Origin: Nitrososphaeria archaeon | Lineage (GTDB): Archaea; Thermoproteota; Nitrososphaeria; Conexivisphaerales; DTJL01 | DNA length: 64,000 nucleotides | Reading direction: 5' to 3' | NCBI GenBank assembly: GCA_029775965.1 | Contig: JARVJU010000005.1 | Span: 1 to 64,000 of the forward strand | Shown: positions 1 through 9,111 of the stretch, piece after piece | How positions within the stretch are numbered: position 1 is the first letter of the stretch | How the letters are laid out: each line of letters begins with the position of its first letter | The notes under the pieces: model-generated | Told to the model about the DNA's origin: nothing | Database searches by the model: none | Seen by the model: only the letters and a program-made list of their open reading frames with translations | Position numbers and translations under genes: made by a program

Positions 1-1
1 C

Positions 2-253
2 CTTTACATTTACCTTTCTAACTTTATAATCTGTATAAGAAACAGAATTCGATATGCCTTTTGATATTATATGGTTTGTAAACCACTTTGCCTCAAGAAA
101 GATCCTTTGAAGTATGCCTAATCTTTGCTTTGATATTTTGCTCTTATCAAGTTTTATTTCATATACTTTTGCGGTCTGACCTTTCCGCTTTGCTCTTGTT
201 TCCCTGCCTTTTTCTCGTATTCTAATGTTCTTTTCTGTTTGTAGCGTATTATA
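2..253 (-). pseudogene. tnpB: TnpB (IS200/IS605 family) N-terminal fragment, running off the left window edge; no canonical start codon visible
   Basis: Minus-strand translation ...IRIREKGRETRAKRKGQTAKVYEIKLDKSKISKQRLGILQRIFLEAKWFTNHIISKGISNSVSYTDYKVRKVNVK resembles the TnpB N-terminus (GQTAKVYEIKLD...LFLEAKWF). The frame is open from an upstream TAG at 254-256 to the edge, with no in-frame ATG/GTG/TTG, so it is absent from the ORF track. Confidence 0.75.
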
Positions 254-281
254 CTATATTCAACATATCTATAAAAATTTT

Positions 282-338
282 ATTCGCTTCCATCCCCTTG
301 CCAAGTCAAGGGGACTTCTCGCTCGCTGAGTTAAATGA
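282..338 (-). mobile_element. IS200/IS605-like left end upstream of the TnpB fragment
   Basis: Hairpin CCCCTTG(294-300)/CAAGGGG(307-313), then CGCTGAGTTAAATGAA. Read on the minus strand: TTCATTTAA|CTCAGCGAGCG...AAGTCCCCTTG..CAAGGGGATGGAAGCGAAT. A near-identical motif occurs at 1772-1822. Confidence 0.6.
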
Positions 339-382
339 ATTAGATAAGATTATATTAGATAGATTGAGACTTCTGCTGTCAT

Positions 383-457
383 GCGACGATCGTCCAGCCT
401 GGTCTAGGACATCAGCCCTCCAAGCTGGTAACGCGGGTTCAAATCCCGCTCGTCGCA
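383..457 (+). tRNA. tRNA-Gly(TCC)
   Basis: Acceptor GCGACGA/TCGTCGC, D-arm GTCC..GGAC, anticodon arm TCAGC-CCTCCAA-GCTGG (anticodon TCC), T-arm GCGGG-TTCAAAT-CCCGC, discriminator A. Position 33 is C rather than T. Confidence 0.9.
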
Positions 458-587
458 TTCCTAAATTTTGACTGTGTTGTCGTCATGTTGTATGACATAA
501 CAACATCATCCTCAGAATGAGAGCATCATTGGGTGTATTAATTATTCTAGGCATTTATAAATGAAAAAAATGATTATGACTATACTA

Positions 588-1127
588 TTATGATGGGAGA
601 ATTTTCCTTCCATAGTTTGTGTTCATTTCTATCGCCGTAGCTACATACCAAGCAACTAAACCAGTTATGAATATCTCCCATCCCGTCGCCGTGGCAATAG
701 AAGTTGCTCCAGCCGATACTGCGTCCAGCAGAATGTATGCGAGTAATAGTAAGACGAATACTGCTGTTATTCCCGGACCATGTTTTGGTGCGTTGATAGT
801 AAATGTTAATGTAAAAAGCGTCCACATCAACCAAAATCCAAGCAGATTGGATGTGCTTAGCGCCGCTACATTATTTATCAAGAAGAGTGCAATCCAAAAG
901 GATCCATATCCGGCGAATGCTGAGCCAGCGAATATCTCCCCCTTATGCAAGGCTATAAATCCTGCAATGAATTGTGCGCTTCCTCCCCAAATAAATGCTA
1001 GTGCTAAATTTGCTCCACCTGGGAAATAGCCAGCTACATTTAATCCTGTAAGCATTGTTGTCATACCAAATCCCATCAAACCTATTACGGCTGGATTTGC
1101 CCATTCTTTCTGTGCTGTGCCTGACAT
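588..1127 (-). CDS. Acetate/succinate transporter, GPR1/FUN34/YaaH (SatP) family
   Basis: ORF beginning ..EWANPAVIGLMGFGMTTMLTGLNVAG..FGGxAQFIAGFIA-like, six hydrophobic segments typical of YaaH proteins. Confidence 0.85.
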   Translation of the reverse strand: MSGTAQKEWANPAVIGLMGFGMTTMLTGLNVAGYFPGGANLALAFIWGGSAQFIAGFIALHKGEIFAGSAFAGYGSFWIALFLINNVAALSTSNLLGFWLMWTLFTLTFTINAPKHGPGITAVFVLLLLAYILLDAVSAGATSIATATGWEIFITGLVAWYVATAIEMNTNYGRKILPS

Positions 1128-1353
1128 ATCAATCCTATCATCATTGTGTTTTGATATAAAAATGTTTCACATATTATCTTCATAAATACGCATTATTGAA
1201 ATTTCGTTTGAAATAACGTAGAAAACATATAATAATAATGAATTTGGCATGAGTTTTGTGTTATTCTGTGTACATGATGGGCAATGACCTGTTCCTTCTA
1301 AACGCAGATTTTGTGTGTTTGAAGTTCCACTTGTATTTTATTTGTTCTGAGAG

Positions 1354-1378
1354 AAAGCTTGACAAAACATCAAGCTTT
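1354..1378. repeat. 9-bp perfect inverted repeat (AAAGCTTGA-7nt-TCAAGCTTT)
   Basis: Read directly in the intergenic region. Confidence 0.8.
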
Positions 1379-1416
1379 GAATTGGTAGTCTAAGTGTGGT
1401 CTTGGATACTTATCTG

Positions 1417-1451
1417 AAGCGAACTACCGCGCCCTTATGGACGTGGCTTCT
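1417..1451 (+). mobile_element. IS200/IS605-like solo terminal motif (degenerate)
   Basis: GAAGCGAACTACCGCGCCCTTATGGACGTGGCTTCT, related to the motifs at 35887 and 42928. Confidence 0.5.
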
Positions 1452-1771
1452 GCCCTATCAGTTTGTTTGCTGCTTCTCGCTTCATAGGCAATGCTTGCTT
1501 TCACATGCAGAATGCTTTTTATTTTATGTATTTCAGCATGCTACTTGTAGAGGCATAATATAATCCTCTGCAAGTATCTTGTTTATATTCTCTAGCCAGA
1601 GCACCTCCTTCTTTATTTTTGCAGCATAGCATCAATCAGAGAATTGCAAGAATGGCATACGAGTTCTCTGTATGATAGATTCAGCTCTGCTGCTGCATCA
1701 TATAATGTGATCTTTTCAAGTTGTATTATGATAGAGTTATCATTGTATTAGCATAACAACAAATAATTTTG

Positions 1772-1822
1772 CTCGCTTTCATCCCCTTGCCTAGGGGACT
1801 TGACATTCGCTGAGTTAAATGA
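1772..1822 (-). mobile_element. IS200/IS605-like solo left-end motif
   Basis: CTCGCTTTCATCCCCTTGCCTAGGGGACTTGACATTCGCTGAGTTAAATGAA; hairpin TCCCCT/AGGGGA; near-copy of 282-338. Confidence 0.55.
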
Positions 1823-1874
1823 ACATTCATGAATGAAATACGAATTAAACTCTTAACAGACAGGCTACAAAGAT

Positions 1875-2105
1875 TCACTCAACGGCAAGCATAGTGAGGG
1901 TTGACCTTACTTTACTCAGTCTCCTAACCTTCCAAGTTATGAGCTCCTTAAGTTTTTCAGAAGTGGGTGCCTCAAGCTTTACTACTGTGTCGTATACGCC
2001 GTAAACCCTGTAAGCCTCTTTTACCTCGGGAATGCTTCTGAGTGACTTCAAGACCTCCTCCTCGCCCCCCGGTTCAACGTTAAGTAACACAAATGCCATA
2101 GGCAA
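1875..2105 (-). CDS. Stand-alone Lrp/AsnC ligand-binding (RAM) domain protein
   Basis: MAFVLLNVEPGGEEEVLKSLRSIPEVKEAYRVYGVYDTVVKLEAPTSEKLKELITWKVRRLSKVRSTLTM matches the AsnC_trans_reg pattern. Confidence 0.85.
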   Translation of the reverse strand: MPMAFVLLNVEPGGEEEVLKSLRSIPEVKEAYRVYGVYDTVVKLEAPTSEKLKELITWKVRRLSKVRSTLTMLAVE

Positions 2106-2178
2106 TTTGATCTTCTCCTTTATTCAACCATCAAGAGGGTTACATATAAAATTATAGGACAAAAGACGGAAAAATTCT

Positions 2179-3210
2179 TCAAACTCTGTAATGATCAAGA
2201 GTACTCTGTTGGGCGCTCTTTGCCTGGACCAATCTTATCAGGTTTCCTTTCTTGTCAAACAGTTTGACAGATATATCATCTGACTTTGGTGCATCGGAAT
2301 ATCTTACACATATTGAGGCTGCAAGCTTTAGTTCTTCTTCCTTATAATTTCCTAAGAGCAGACATATAGGGCCAACATAATTTTCTACAGCCATCAAGTG
2401 TTCACTTTCATCGGCTAGGGTAAGTATTGTATTGTTTTCTATTAAATTCCTTCCAACGATAAGTTTTAGGTCAGCTGAAAGCCTAAAGTGTCTTCCTATC
2501 TTGAGTAACTCTATTTGTCTTCGGTCAGGTTTGGCCATATGGGCAAACAGGTCCCTAAGCTTCCTTGCGAATTCCTTCTCCGTAAGAATGCATCCTCCTG
2601 CAGGGTTCGGATACCTTCTTAACCCGAACTCAGATGCAAGTGCGATCTGCTCTTTTCTTGACCTTCCGCTTATAGAATATAACCTCTCTCTGTCTACCAT
2701 ACCATTCTCCTCTGCTTTGGTTGCTTGGAGAAGCCTTGCTGAAAGAGGCCTGAGAATTTTTCCTTCCAGGCCCGATTCCTTCTCTATTGCCTGAAGCGCC
2801 TTTAGGTTTTGAGACATAGGCCTCTGCCCAAGCACCTCTCCTGTGACAAGAAAGTCTGCACCAATTCTTTCCATAATCTCTTTCGCCTTTTTGAACATCA
2901 TTATTCTGCAGTCTATGCATGGATTCATGCCAGAACCGTACCCATGCTTTGGCCTTCTGACCATGTCGATGTACTCATCCCCCAGCTCATCCGCTATCCA
3001 TTCCACATTAAGACGTCTTGCTACATCAGACACGTCTCCGGCGCAGGCTCCTCCTCCACAGTCAAAGTTACAAAATGGCGTCTTCAAACTTAGAGCAACC
3101 GTTTCAATACCTAGCTTTTTCGTTATAGCTAGTGCTAGACTACTATCAAGGCCTCCTGACAGCATAACTAAGGCTTTGACTTTCTTTGATTCAACAGACA
3201 TGTAGCTCAA
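2179..3210 (-). CDS. PP-loop tRNA thiouridylase-like protein (MnmA/ThiI-like) with C-terminal NFACT-R_2-like domain
   Basis: PP-loop SGGLDSSLAL; Cys motifs CNFDCGGGAC and NPCIDC; TGEVLGQRPMSQN. Confidence 0.75.
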   Translation of the reverse strand: MSYMSVESKKVKALVMLSGGLDSSLALAITKKLGIETVALSLKTPFCNFDCGGGACAGDVSDVARRLNVEWIADELGDEYIDMVRRPKHGYGSGMNPCIDCRIMMFKKAKEIMERIGADFLVTGEVLGQRPMSQNLKALQAIEKESGLEGKILRPLSARLLQATKAEENGMVDRERLYSISGRSRKEQIALASEFGLRRYPNPAGGCILTEKEFARKLRDLFAHMAKPDRRQIELLKIGRHFRLSADLKLIVGRNLIENNTILTLADESEHLMAVENYVGPICLLLGNYKEEELKLAASICVRYSDAPKSDDISVKLFDKKGNLIRLVQAKSAQQSTLDHYRV

Positions 3211-3381
3211 TGCTTATGGTTATATGATATAACCTTTCCTTATGTTTAGACCATGGTAGCTCGAAAAAACATGTAGCGTGTATTGTTATCTAGGATGATG
3301 AGGAAAGTCTTGCCATTGATGTACAGCATAATGTTATGTTCGAAGAATGCGTATGGTAAATAAATAGTAACTAAAGCCCTT

Positions 3382-3850
3382 TTACGGCAAGGCTTTCTTG
3401 ATTGCAAAGAATATAATTGCCACAAGTATAGCTCCACCAACTACCCCTAGCGGTTGACTTAAAATCACTGCTCCAATCAGAGCAAGCAGAAGAACAGCTG
3501 ATTGTGCAAAGTACAATGCAATTCTGTCTCTTTCATCGGTCGTTTTGGACTCATCCCTCTCTGAAACGAATGACACTAGTACATCCACAGCTTTTCCTCC
3601 AGCTGGAGTGAGCTTCCAGAACAGTTGATCCTTTTCAACGACCCTATCCACAGTACCTGCAGCTATCAGCTGGTCAATAGCTCTCTACATTGTGGTTGGC
3701 TAGTCGCCAGATATTCTCAACACTTCGCTAGCCCTTTTTCGACCACTCTTTAGTTCAAGCAGAAGCCTCACTCTTGAATCCGTCTTTAGCATTTTTGTAA
3801 TATTGCTTACTTTAGCAACCTGTGCAATGTCCTCTGAGGGCAGGCATTAA
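3382..3850 (-). pseudogene. wHTH regulator with C-terminal TM helices, interrupted by two in-frame TAG codons
   Basis: Frame reads ..ITKMLKTDSRVRLLLELKSGRKRASEVLRISGD*PTTM*RAIDQLIAAGTVDRVVEKDQLFWKLTPAGGKAVD.. and continues into ORF 3382..3651 without a frameshift. Confidence 0.6.
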
Positions 3851-4073
3851 GTTCTATGGCACAAATGTTTATTCTTTTTCCCTCGTTGTTTCAGAATATG
3901 CGAAATTCGTGCATCTCACTACAGTATCGCACCAATATCATAGGAATTTTGCTCAAATAGGTCCTTATATGTTCCCGTTTGTTAACATTTTATAGTTTGT
4001 TTAATGAGTGCAATTAATTCATCAAATTTTTTCCCTTAACGATAAGATTTATATTGGAGTGTTGCAATAGCGC

Positions 4074-5777
4074 TTGCGATATATGGCAGACAAACCGACT
4101 GAAAGCGTTCCTTCTGTTTCCGAAATTCCGGCATCGGCCATGACCGGTCGTCAAGGTCAACTGAAGAAGGTCCTTTCTCTGCAAGATCTCTACTTCTTAT
4201 CTCTTGGAGGAATAATAGGATCTGGTTGGCTGTTTGGTTCATTGTACGCTGCCGAAAACGCTGGTCCTTCAGCATTTCTGTCGTGGATAATAGGTGGGAT
4301 ATTCGTTCTTTTTATTGCTCTTACATGGGCTGAGCTTGGTGGCATGCTACCTGGGTCTGGCTCACTAGCTAGGGTGCCCCAGTATGCGCATGGTTACTTT
4401 GCTGGCTTCTATTTTGGGTGGGCTTACTTTGTTTCAGCTGTCACTGTGCCGCCTGTAGAGGCTATAGCTGTTGTCACGTACGCATCTTTCTACGCTCCGT
4501 CGTTAACAAGTCACGGCGTTCTCACTCCACTTGGTTACGCGGTAAGTATTGTTCTTATGGTGGCGCTATTTCTGCTTAACTATTTTGGTATAAGGATCTT
4601 CGGTAGGTTCAATACAGGAATTACTTGGTGGAAACTGATTATACCAACAATCACAGTGATTCTTCTGATATCCTATTTCTATCCCCCTAACTTTAGCAAT
4701 TTCGGAGGTTTTACTCCATACGGTACCTCGCCAATATTCGCAAGTGTTGGTACAGCAGGAATAGTTTTCTCTTATTTAGGATTCAGACAGGCAATAGATT
4801 ATTCGGGTGAGGCAAAGAATCCATCCAGAGATGTGCCAAGAGCTACAATATACTCTGTACTGACCGGGATAGTTATCTACACATTACTGCAAATAGGATT
4901 TGTCGGAGCCGTAAGACCAGCACAATCAGGGTTGAGCCCGTTCAGCTGGGCCAATTTAGGGAACAGCCTATATAGCTCTGGACCTCTTGCAGAAGTATTC
5001 GCAATACTGGGTCTTACGATCTGGACTACTATACTACTGATAGATGCAATAATTTCGCCCATGGGTACTCTAGGCATCTACACAGGAACCTCAGCAAGAG
5101 TTCTTTTTGCGCTGTCTGAAGGCGGTCACCTTCCTGAGAAGACTGGTGATGTTCACCAGAAATATAGAATACCATGGGTTGCCTTGGTGCTAAGTCTAGT
5201 TATCGGAATAATATTTCTCTTTGCATTCCCTGCCTGGGGTCCTTTAGCTACTGTTGTAACCTCCACCACAGTATTTACCTACCTTGCTGGTGCAACGGCG
5301 CTTCAGACATTCCGGAGAGTAGCTCCAGAGCTTAAGAGAAGCTATAGATTACCGGCAGCAAATGTAATGGCACCACTTGGTTTCATAATGGCTACCCTTA
5401 TAGTCTACTGGACTGGGTGGCCATACACATTATACGCTTTTATTGCAATAATACTGGGGCTCATAGCATACGCCGTAGCGAGGTCCAGAGGTAATTACAA
5501 GATAAGTGACATAAAGCAAGGGATTTGGATAGTCATCTACTCCATTGTAATGGTTATCCTTTCTTACTTCGGCAGCTATGGTCCAACTTCATCCGCCCCG
5601 TACCCTGGAAACTTCTTAGCTAGCAGTGTATCTGCAGTAATCCCATTCCCCTATGACTTCATACCTGTCATAGTTGTTTCAATCATCTTCTATATCTGGG
5701 GTTCACACAGTGGATACGAAACGGATGAGTTAAAGAAGATCAAGGAACTCTCTACCCAGGCAACACCTTCTTCCTAG
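4074..5777 (+). CDS. APC-superfamily amino acid permease
   Basis: 567 aa, about 12-14 TM segments; N-term SLQDLYFLSLGGIIGSGWLFGSLYAAENAGPSAFLSWIIGG. Confidence 0.85.
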   Translation: MRYMADKPTESVPSVSEIPASAMTGRQGQLKKVLSLQDLYFLSLGGIIGSGWLFGSLYAAENAGPSAFLSWIIGGIFVLFIALTWAELGGMLPGSGSLARVPQYAHGYFAGFYFGWAYFVSAVTVPPVEAIAVVTYASFYAPSLTSHGVLTPLGYAVSIVLMVALFLLNYFGIRIFGRFNTGITWWKLIIPTITVILLISYFYPPNFSNFGGFTPYGTSPIFASVGTAGIVFSYLGFRQAIDYSGEAKNPSRDVPRATIYSVLTGIVIYTLLQIGFVGAVRPAQSGLSPFSWANLGNSLYSSGPLAEVFAILGLTIWTTILLIDAIISPMGTLGIYTGTSARVLFALSEGGHLPEKTGDVHQKYRIPWVALVLSLVIGIIFLFAFPAWGPLATVVTSTTVFTYLAGATALQTFRRVAPELKRSYRLPAANVMAPLGFIMATLIVYWTGWPYTLYAFIAIILGLIAYAVARSRGNYKISDIKQGIWIVIYSIVMVILSYFGSYGPTSSAPYPGNFLASSVSAVIPFPYDFIPVIVVSIIFYIWGSHSGYETDELKKIKELSTQATPSS

Positions 5778-5890
5778 GGCCGTGTCTAGATCAATCATTT
5801 TTTGTATAAGCATGATGCTAGAGTGCAGTATGAACGATGGATAAGGTTTAATTACAGGCCCTAAAGGCGTGTCCAGAGGAAGATGGTTTA

Positions 5891-6880
5891 ATGGGCCACA
5901 GAAAACACAGTGCACCAAGAAGAGGTTCTCTTGCTTTTCTACCAAGAGCTAGAGCTCAGAGTCTTGTTCCAAGGGTCAGGTTTTGGGGAGAAGGGCAGCT
6001 GCCAAAGCCTTCTCTTGCAGGTTTCTTTGCGTTTAAAGTTGGGATGCTACATCTTATAACTGTAGATGATAGGGAGAAGACCCCGAACTTTGGCAAGCCA
6101 CTATTTAACCCAGCAACAGTATTATCCGTTCCAAAGATGAGGGTTTGTGGTCTTCGTGTATATTCATTTTATGATGGTTACAAACAAGTTGCCAAAGATG
6201 TTTATGATTATGATTTTGAACTCTTTTCCAAGATGAAGAATAAGCTACCGTTGCAGCAACAACTTGAGTCCCTTGCTAAGATGAACAATATAGCTGGGAT
6301 TACTGCAATAGTTGCTGTCAAACCTGCTGATGTCGGTCTGGACCAGAAGACCCACATATTATATGAGATACCAGTCCTAGGTGGGAGCAACGATGAGAAG
6401 ATAAGCTATGCAAAACAGCTTCTGGGCAAGAGTATATCCTTCGATAGCGAGGTAGCTCCTGGGAAGGTTGTAGATATAGCAGGTATTACGAAGGGTAAAG
6501 GATTCGAGGGTCCGATTACAAGAATGGGTGTTAAAAGAAAGCAGCACAAATCACGCAAAAGTGTCAGAGCTGTAGGAGTCCTTAGCCCGTGGCATCCTCA
6601 CGATGTTATGTACACAGTCCCACGAGGAGGTCAGATGGGATTCCATCAGAGGATAGAGTACAACCATAAGATCTTGATGCTTGGTGATGAGTCTAGCTCT
6701 CCCATAACTCCGAAAGGAGGATTCCCACACTATGGAATTCTTCGAGGTAATTACATGATAGTTAAAGGCTCAGTTCCAGGACCAGCTAAAAGGCCTTTAC
6801 TAGTTCGCCTGCCCGTAAGACCTCACATCAGACAAGTCAAAGTACCACAGGTAATGTTTGTAAGTTCGAAGGTGAGTTGA
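5891..6880 (+). CDS. rpl3: Ribosomal protein uL3
   Basis: MGHRKHSAPRRGSLAFLPRARAQ...; start of the r-protein operon. Confidence 0.97.
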   Translation: MGHRKHSAPRRGSLAFLPRARAQSLVPRVRFWGEGQLPKPSLAGFFAFKVGMLHLITVDDREKTPNFGKPLFNPATVLSVPKMRVCGLRVYSFYDGYKQVAKDVYDYDFELFSKMKNKLPLQQQLESLAKMNNIAGITAIVAVKPADVGLDQKTHILYEIPVLGGSNDEKISYAKQLLGKSISFDSEVAPGKVVDIAGITKGKGFEGPITRMGVKRKQHKSRKSVRAVGVLSPWHPHDVMYTVPRGGQMGFHQRIEYNHKILMLGDESSSPITPKGGFPHYGILRGNYMIVKGSVPGPAKRPLLVRLPVRPHIRQVKVPQVMFVSSKVS

Positions 6881-7671
6881 TGCAAGCAAAGTTATTTGAC
6901 CTGCAGGGAAATGAGGTAGGAATAAAAGAACTTCCTGACGTATTTTCTACGAAAGTTAATGAAAGATTGATAAGACGCGCCTTCTGGGCCTTATTTTCAC
7001 ACTCTCTACAGCCCAAGGGAAGAGATCCTTTTGCAGGCGAAAGGACCAGTGCCCAATCATGGAATACCGGTCGAGGTGTTTCTAGGGTTGCAAGAGTAAA
7101 GGGGGAGCGGCATCCCAGAGCAGGCCAGGCAGCCGGTGTTGCGGGTGTGGTCAAGGGAAGACTTGCGAAACCACCAAGAGCTGAAAAGAATTTATGGCTC
7201 CACATTAACAAGAAGGAAAGAAGACTTGCACTGCTATCTGCTATAGCTGCTGTATCATCCCCAGAGCTTGTCAGATTAAGGGGACATAAGCTTCCAGACG
7301 GAATGGCAACACCAATATTGATTAAGGACGAACTGGAATCTGTAAAGAATACTTCGGACCTTGAAGTTCTGTTTGACAGGCTTGGCATAAAAGCAGAGAT
7401 AGAAAGAGTTGTCAAAAGGAAACAGAAGGCAGGGAAGGCTAGGTGGAGAGGCAGAAGTAAAAGGATTGGTGTAGGGCCACTAATAGTATATTCAAAAGAT
7501 AACGGTATAGCAAAGGCTGCAAGAGGAATACCGGGTGTAGATGCTGTACAGGTAAATAATCTGAGCGTTTCAGACCTTGCACCAGGCGGAAGGCCTGCAA
7601 GGTTATGCATATTCAGTGAATCTGCAATTACCGAGCTAGCATCTAAGAAGGTGATGATGATTGCTGCTTGA
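6877..7671 (+). CDS. rpl4: Ribosomal protein uL4
   Basis: GRDPFAGERTSAQSWNTGRGVSRVARVKG...; operon position. Confidence 0.96.
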   Translation: MMQAKLFDLQGNEVGIKELPDVFSTKVNERLIRRAFWALFSHSLQPKGRDPFAGERTSAQSWNTGRGVSRVARVKGERHPRAGQAAGVAGVVKGRLAKPPRAEKNLWLHINKKERRLALLSAIAAVSSPELVRLRGHKLPDGMATPILIKDELESVKNTSDLEVLFDRLGIKAEIERVVKRKQKAGKARWRGRSKRIGVGPLIVYSKDNGIAKAARGIPGVDAVQVNNLSVSDLAPGGRPARLCIFSESAITELASKKVMMIAA

Positions 7672-7927
7672 GGATGCCTACAAGATAGTACAGCTTCCAT
7701 ACGTTACAGAAAAGACCTTCGCTCTTATTGAGAAGGAGAACAAGATGGTCTTCCTTGTGAGCGACAAAGCAACGAAAAGAAAGATAAAGGAAGCTATAGA
7801 ATTACTTTATAACGTGAAAGTAGTTGGGGTCGATGTCATGCGCGTACCAAAGGGGAAGAAGGCTTATGTCACCCTTTCACCAGAAACACCCGCTTCTGAG
7901 CTTGCTTCAAGAATAGGAGTTTTGTAA
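7661..7927 (+). CDS. rpl23: Ribosomal protein uL23
   Basis: PYVTEKTFALIEKENKMVFLVSDKATKRKIKEAIELLYNVKV. Confidence 0.96.
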   Translation: MLLEDAYKIVQLPYVTEKTFALIEKENKMVFLVSDKATKRKIKEAIELLYNVKVVGVDVMRVPKGKKAYVTLSPETPASELASRIGVL

Positions 7928-7938
7928 GGCGATACTTT

Positions 7939-8688
7939 ATGGGTAAAAGAATACTTGCAAGGAGAAGAGGAAAAGCAGGACTTCAATTCTTAGCTCCTAA
8001 GAGAGGGAAGATTGCTGCAGTAGCGTACCCGCCTTTTGGATCAACTACAACAATGTCGGGCAAGGTGGAAAATATACTGCATGAGAGAGGGAGGGCAGCT
8101 CCCCTGGCCAAGATAGTATTTTCGAATGGTATCGCTTCATACCTTCCTGCAGTAACTGGTCTTTTGGTAGGGCAGGAAATATTAGTTGGATCCGACGCTC
8201 CACCGTCCCCTGGTAATATTCTACCGCTGAGGTATATCCCTGAGGGAACTGCAGTTTGTAATATAGAAAAATCGTTTGGGGACGGTGGTAAAATAGCTAG
8301 GTCAGCTGGAACATCGGCTATAGTCTTCTCACAGACTGGCCCTACAACTGTTGTGAAACTCCCTTCAGGCAAGAGTCTGTTTATAGATTCAAGGTCGAGG
8401 GCTACGATAGGCACAATAGCCGGGGGTGGCAAAGAAGAGAAACCATTCCTTAAAGCAGGTAACAGACTCAGGTACATGAGGTCAAGAGGTAAGGTTTATC
8501 CAACAGTGAGAGGGGTTGCAATGGCTGTTGTGCATCATCCATTTGGTGGTGGAAGACATCAGCACCCTGGCAAATCAACTTCAACATCAAGAAATGCGCC
8601 GCCAGGAAGAAAAGTGGGACATATAGCACCTCGTAAAACAGGAAGAGGAAGAGTGGTTAGAAGGGAAGAGGAGCAGTCAAAGCAATGA
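7939..8688 (+). CDS. rpl2: Ribosomal protein uL2
   Basis: MGKRILARRRGKAGLQF...VRGVAMAVVHHPFGGGRHQHPGKSTS. Confidence 0.97.
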   Translation: MGKRILARRRGKAGLQFLAPKRGKIAAVAYPPFGSTTTMSGKVENILHERGRAAPLAKIVFSNGIASYLPAVTGLLVGQEILVGSDAPPSPGNILPLRYIPEGTAVCNIEKSFGDGGKIARSAGTSAIVFSQTGPTTVVKLPSGKSLFIDSRSRATIGTIAGGGKEEKPFLKAGNRLRYMRSRGKVYPTVRGVAMAVVHHPFGGGRHQHPGKSTSTSRNAPPGRKVGHIAPRKTGRGRVVRREEEQSKQ

Positions 8689-8707
8689 TTAAATATTATG
8701 TGATGAG

Positions 8708-9103
8708 GTGGATAAATGGATGCCGAAAGAATTCAGATACCGTGGATATACTCTAGAGCAACTGCAGGAAATGCCTCTTGAACAGGTCCTCATGCTTTTG
8801 CCATCTAGGCACAGAAGAAGTCTAAATAGAGAATTAAGCCATGAAAAGAAGAAGTTGATAGAAAGGATAAGGAGCGGTAAAAAGGACAAGATCCGAACAC
8901 ATGCGAGGGATATGGTTATTCTGCCATTTATGGTGGGTCTCACAATAGAAGTTTACAGTGGGAAGGGATTTACACCAGTCGAGATAAAACCAGAAATGAT
9001 AGGACACTACTTGGGAGAATATGCAAATCCCATACAAAAGGTTGTCCACGGTACTCCTGGAATAGGCGCAAGTCGTAGCTCGCTGTACGTACCTCTTAAG
9101 TGA
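8708..9103 (+). CDS. rps19: Ribosomal protein uS19
   Basis: [13 protein letters not shown]...[33 protein letters not shown]. Confidence 0.96.
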   Translation: MDKWMPKEFRYRGYTLEQLQEMPLEQVLMLLPSRHRRSLNRELSHEKKKLIERIRSGKKDKIRTHARDMVILPFMVGLTIEVYSGKGFTPVEIKPEMIGHYLGEYANPIQKVVHGTPGIGASRSSLYVPLK

Positions 9104-9111
9104 AAAATAAA

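Noticed and set aside
619-1029. Plus-strand 136-aa ORF
   Set aside because: Antisense to the clear YaaH-family transporter gene; no motif.
1417-1822. A single MITE bounded by the motifs at 1417 and 1772
   Set aside because: The two ends have the same outward side, so they do not face each other as the two termini of one element would. Treated as independent relics.
3650-3720. Pyrrolysine or other programmed amber recoding in the wHTH gene
   Set aside because: TAG is an ordinary stop for nearby genes (uS14, uS8), no PylS/PylT is visible here, and both sites are explained by single CAG-to-TAG changes. Kept only as a pseudogene/error finding.
6837-7700. Minus-strand 287-aa ORF opposite uL4
   Set aside because: Shadow ORF of rpl4; low-complexity Ser/Leu/Pro composition and no family resemblance.
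7983-8477. Minus-strand 164-aa ORF opposite uL2
   Set aside because: Antisense shadow of a certain ribosomal protein gene.
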